A DNA stretch of 6,567 nucleotides from contig CAMQBP010000111.1 in the NCBI GenBank assembly GCA_946999025.1, positions 1-6,567 of the forward strand. Direction: 5' to 3'. This stretch comes from an uncultured Prevotella sp. GTDB taxonomy: Bacteria; Bacteroidota; Bacteroidia; Bacteroidales; Bacteroidaceae. Under the pieces are notes generated by a model. That model worked only from the letters and a program-made list of their open reading frames with translations. It ran no database searches and had not been told where the DNA came from. This document shows positions 5,930-6,567 of this stretch, piece after piece; the first letter of the stretch is position 1, and every line of letters begins with the position of its first letter. Both the position numbers and the translations under genes were made by a program.

Positions 5930-6567
5930 ATGAAAAAGTATTTATTCACAGCAGCAGTCGCTTTGATGGCCACTGCCATGCAAGCTCAAAATGCGGAATA
6001 TGTCATCACAGGAACTGCTCCGGCAAACGCAAAGACAGTTTATTATTACGACAATGGACAGTTCAGGAAAACTGACAGTGCAACGGTCAGCAACGGCAAA
6101 TTTCAGCTTAACGGAACAAAACCACTGAACACTTTCATCACCGTGGCAACCGATGCAAGTCATAGCATCACCGTCATTAACGACCGCACGCCCATCACGG
6201 TAAACTTGAACAACCAGAGCGTCACTGGATCGGCACAGAATGTGCAGTTTGTTGCCTTGCAAAAGCAACAGAGCAAACAGGATGAGAAAATGATGGACAT
6301 CTACAAGAAATATCAAGAGATAGCATCAGACATGACCATTGAAGGACAGACCAAGAAGGCTACGTTCGAGAAACAGATGGAACAATTGCAGGAACAACAG
6401 GTGCAAGACATCTTGAAATTCACCAATACGCACAAAACCAGTGTGGCTCCGGCATACTTTTTAGGACAGATGTTTTATTCGCTGTCGTACAACGACCTGG
6501 TATCCATCCTCGACAACACCTGCGCTTATTACACCCATCCCATGATGGAAGGCGCTAAGCGACAGCT
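5930..6567 (+). CDS. secreted protein with DUF4369-like N-terminal domain, partial (3' end cut by the window)
   Basis: The open frame from ATG 5930 runs to the window edge without a stop (212 codons plus two bases). Residues 1-19 form a signal peptide, MKKYLFTAAVALMATAMQA, with likely cleavage after AQA-type Ala19. There is no lipobox cysteine, so a periplasmic soluble protein is likely. The next 85 or so residues (ITGTAPANAKTVYYYDNGQF..., then F.L.G...) resemble the beta-rich DUF4369 domain that precedes a thioredoxin/TlpA-like domain in many Bacteroidetes proteins. Residues about 105-165 are rich in Lys, Gln and Glu and probably helical or coiled. If the family call is right, a C-terminal thioredoxin fold with CxxC should follow beyond the window. 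The domain name is from pattern memory; the exact role is unknown. Confidence 0.8.
   Translation, partial: MKKYLFTAAVALMATAMQAQNAEYVITGTAPANAKTVYYYDNGQFRKTDSATVSNGKFQLNGTKPLNTFITVATDASHSITVINDRTPITVNLNNQSVTGSAQNVQFVALQKQQSKQDEKMMDIYKKYQEIASDMTIEGQTKKATFEKQMEQLQEQQVQDILKFTNTHKTSVAPAYFLGQMFYSLSYNDLVSILDNTCAYYTHPMMEGAKRQ

Noticed and set aside
5942..6316. 124-codon minus-strand frame within the DUF4369-like gene
   Set aside because: It is an antisense shadow. The plus-strand frame has a signal peptide and stays open to the window end.

Overview
The window looks like chromosomal DNA of a Bacteroidetes bacterium, most likely Prevotella or a close relative. Three things point there. Several upstream regions carry the Bacteroidetes -7 promoter motif TAnnTTTG. 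Start codons are preceded by A-rich stretches rather than purine Shine-Dalgarno sites. The gene families and their wording (asnA, the YhhQ-type transporter, a DUF4369-like lipoprotein/thioredoxin-type N-terminus, a patatin fused to an outer-membrane barrel) are typical of that group. The genus is inference.

Layout. Positions 1-1158 hold no convincing gene. They begin with a 66-bp tandem repeat whose junctions form small hairpins, followed by about 900 bp of apparently non-coding, increasingly AT-rich DNA with several inverted repeats. A TAnnTTTG promoter then leads to asnA (1159-2196, +), ammonia-dependent asparagine synthetase. A strong bidirectional terminator (2240-2274) separates asnA from a convergent operon on the minus strand.

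That operon reads, in order of transcription, yhhQ (5702-5013, queuosine precursor transporter), queF (4992-4534, preQ0 reductase) and a patatin-like phospholipase with a C-terminal outer-membrane barrel (4511-2289). The gaps are only 20 and 22 nt. The first two genes form a queuosine supply module: YhhQ imports a 7-deazaguanine precursor and QueF reduces preQ0 to preQ1. The patatin protein is probably a passenger in the operon, or is co-expressed for an unknown reason.

The most notable element lies immediately before the yhhQ start codon on the minus strand (5737-5707). It is a 31-nt sequence that folds on paper into the H-type pseudoknot of the preQ1-I riboswitch, with the ligand-contacting U, C and A in the expected places. 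It would end four nucleotides before the ATG, so it would most simply control translation of yhhQ, giving feedback by the pathway product.

A divergent promoter region (about 5840-5930) separates this operon from a plus-strand gene beginning at 5930. That gene encodes a secreted protein with a DUF4369-like N-terminal domain and runs off the right end of the window.
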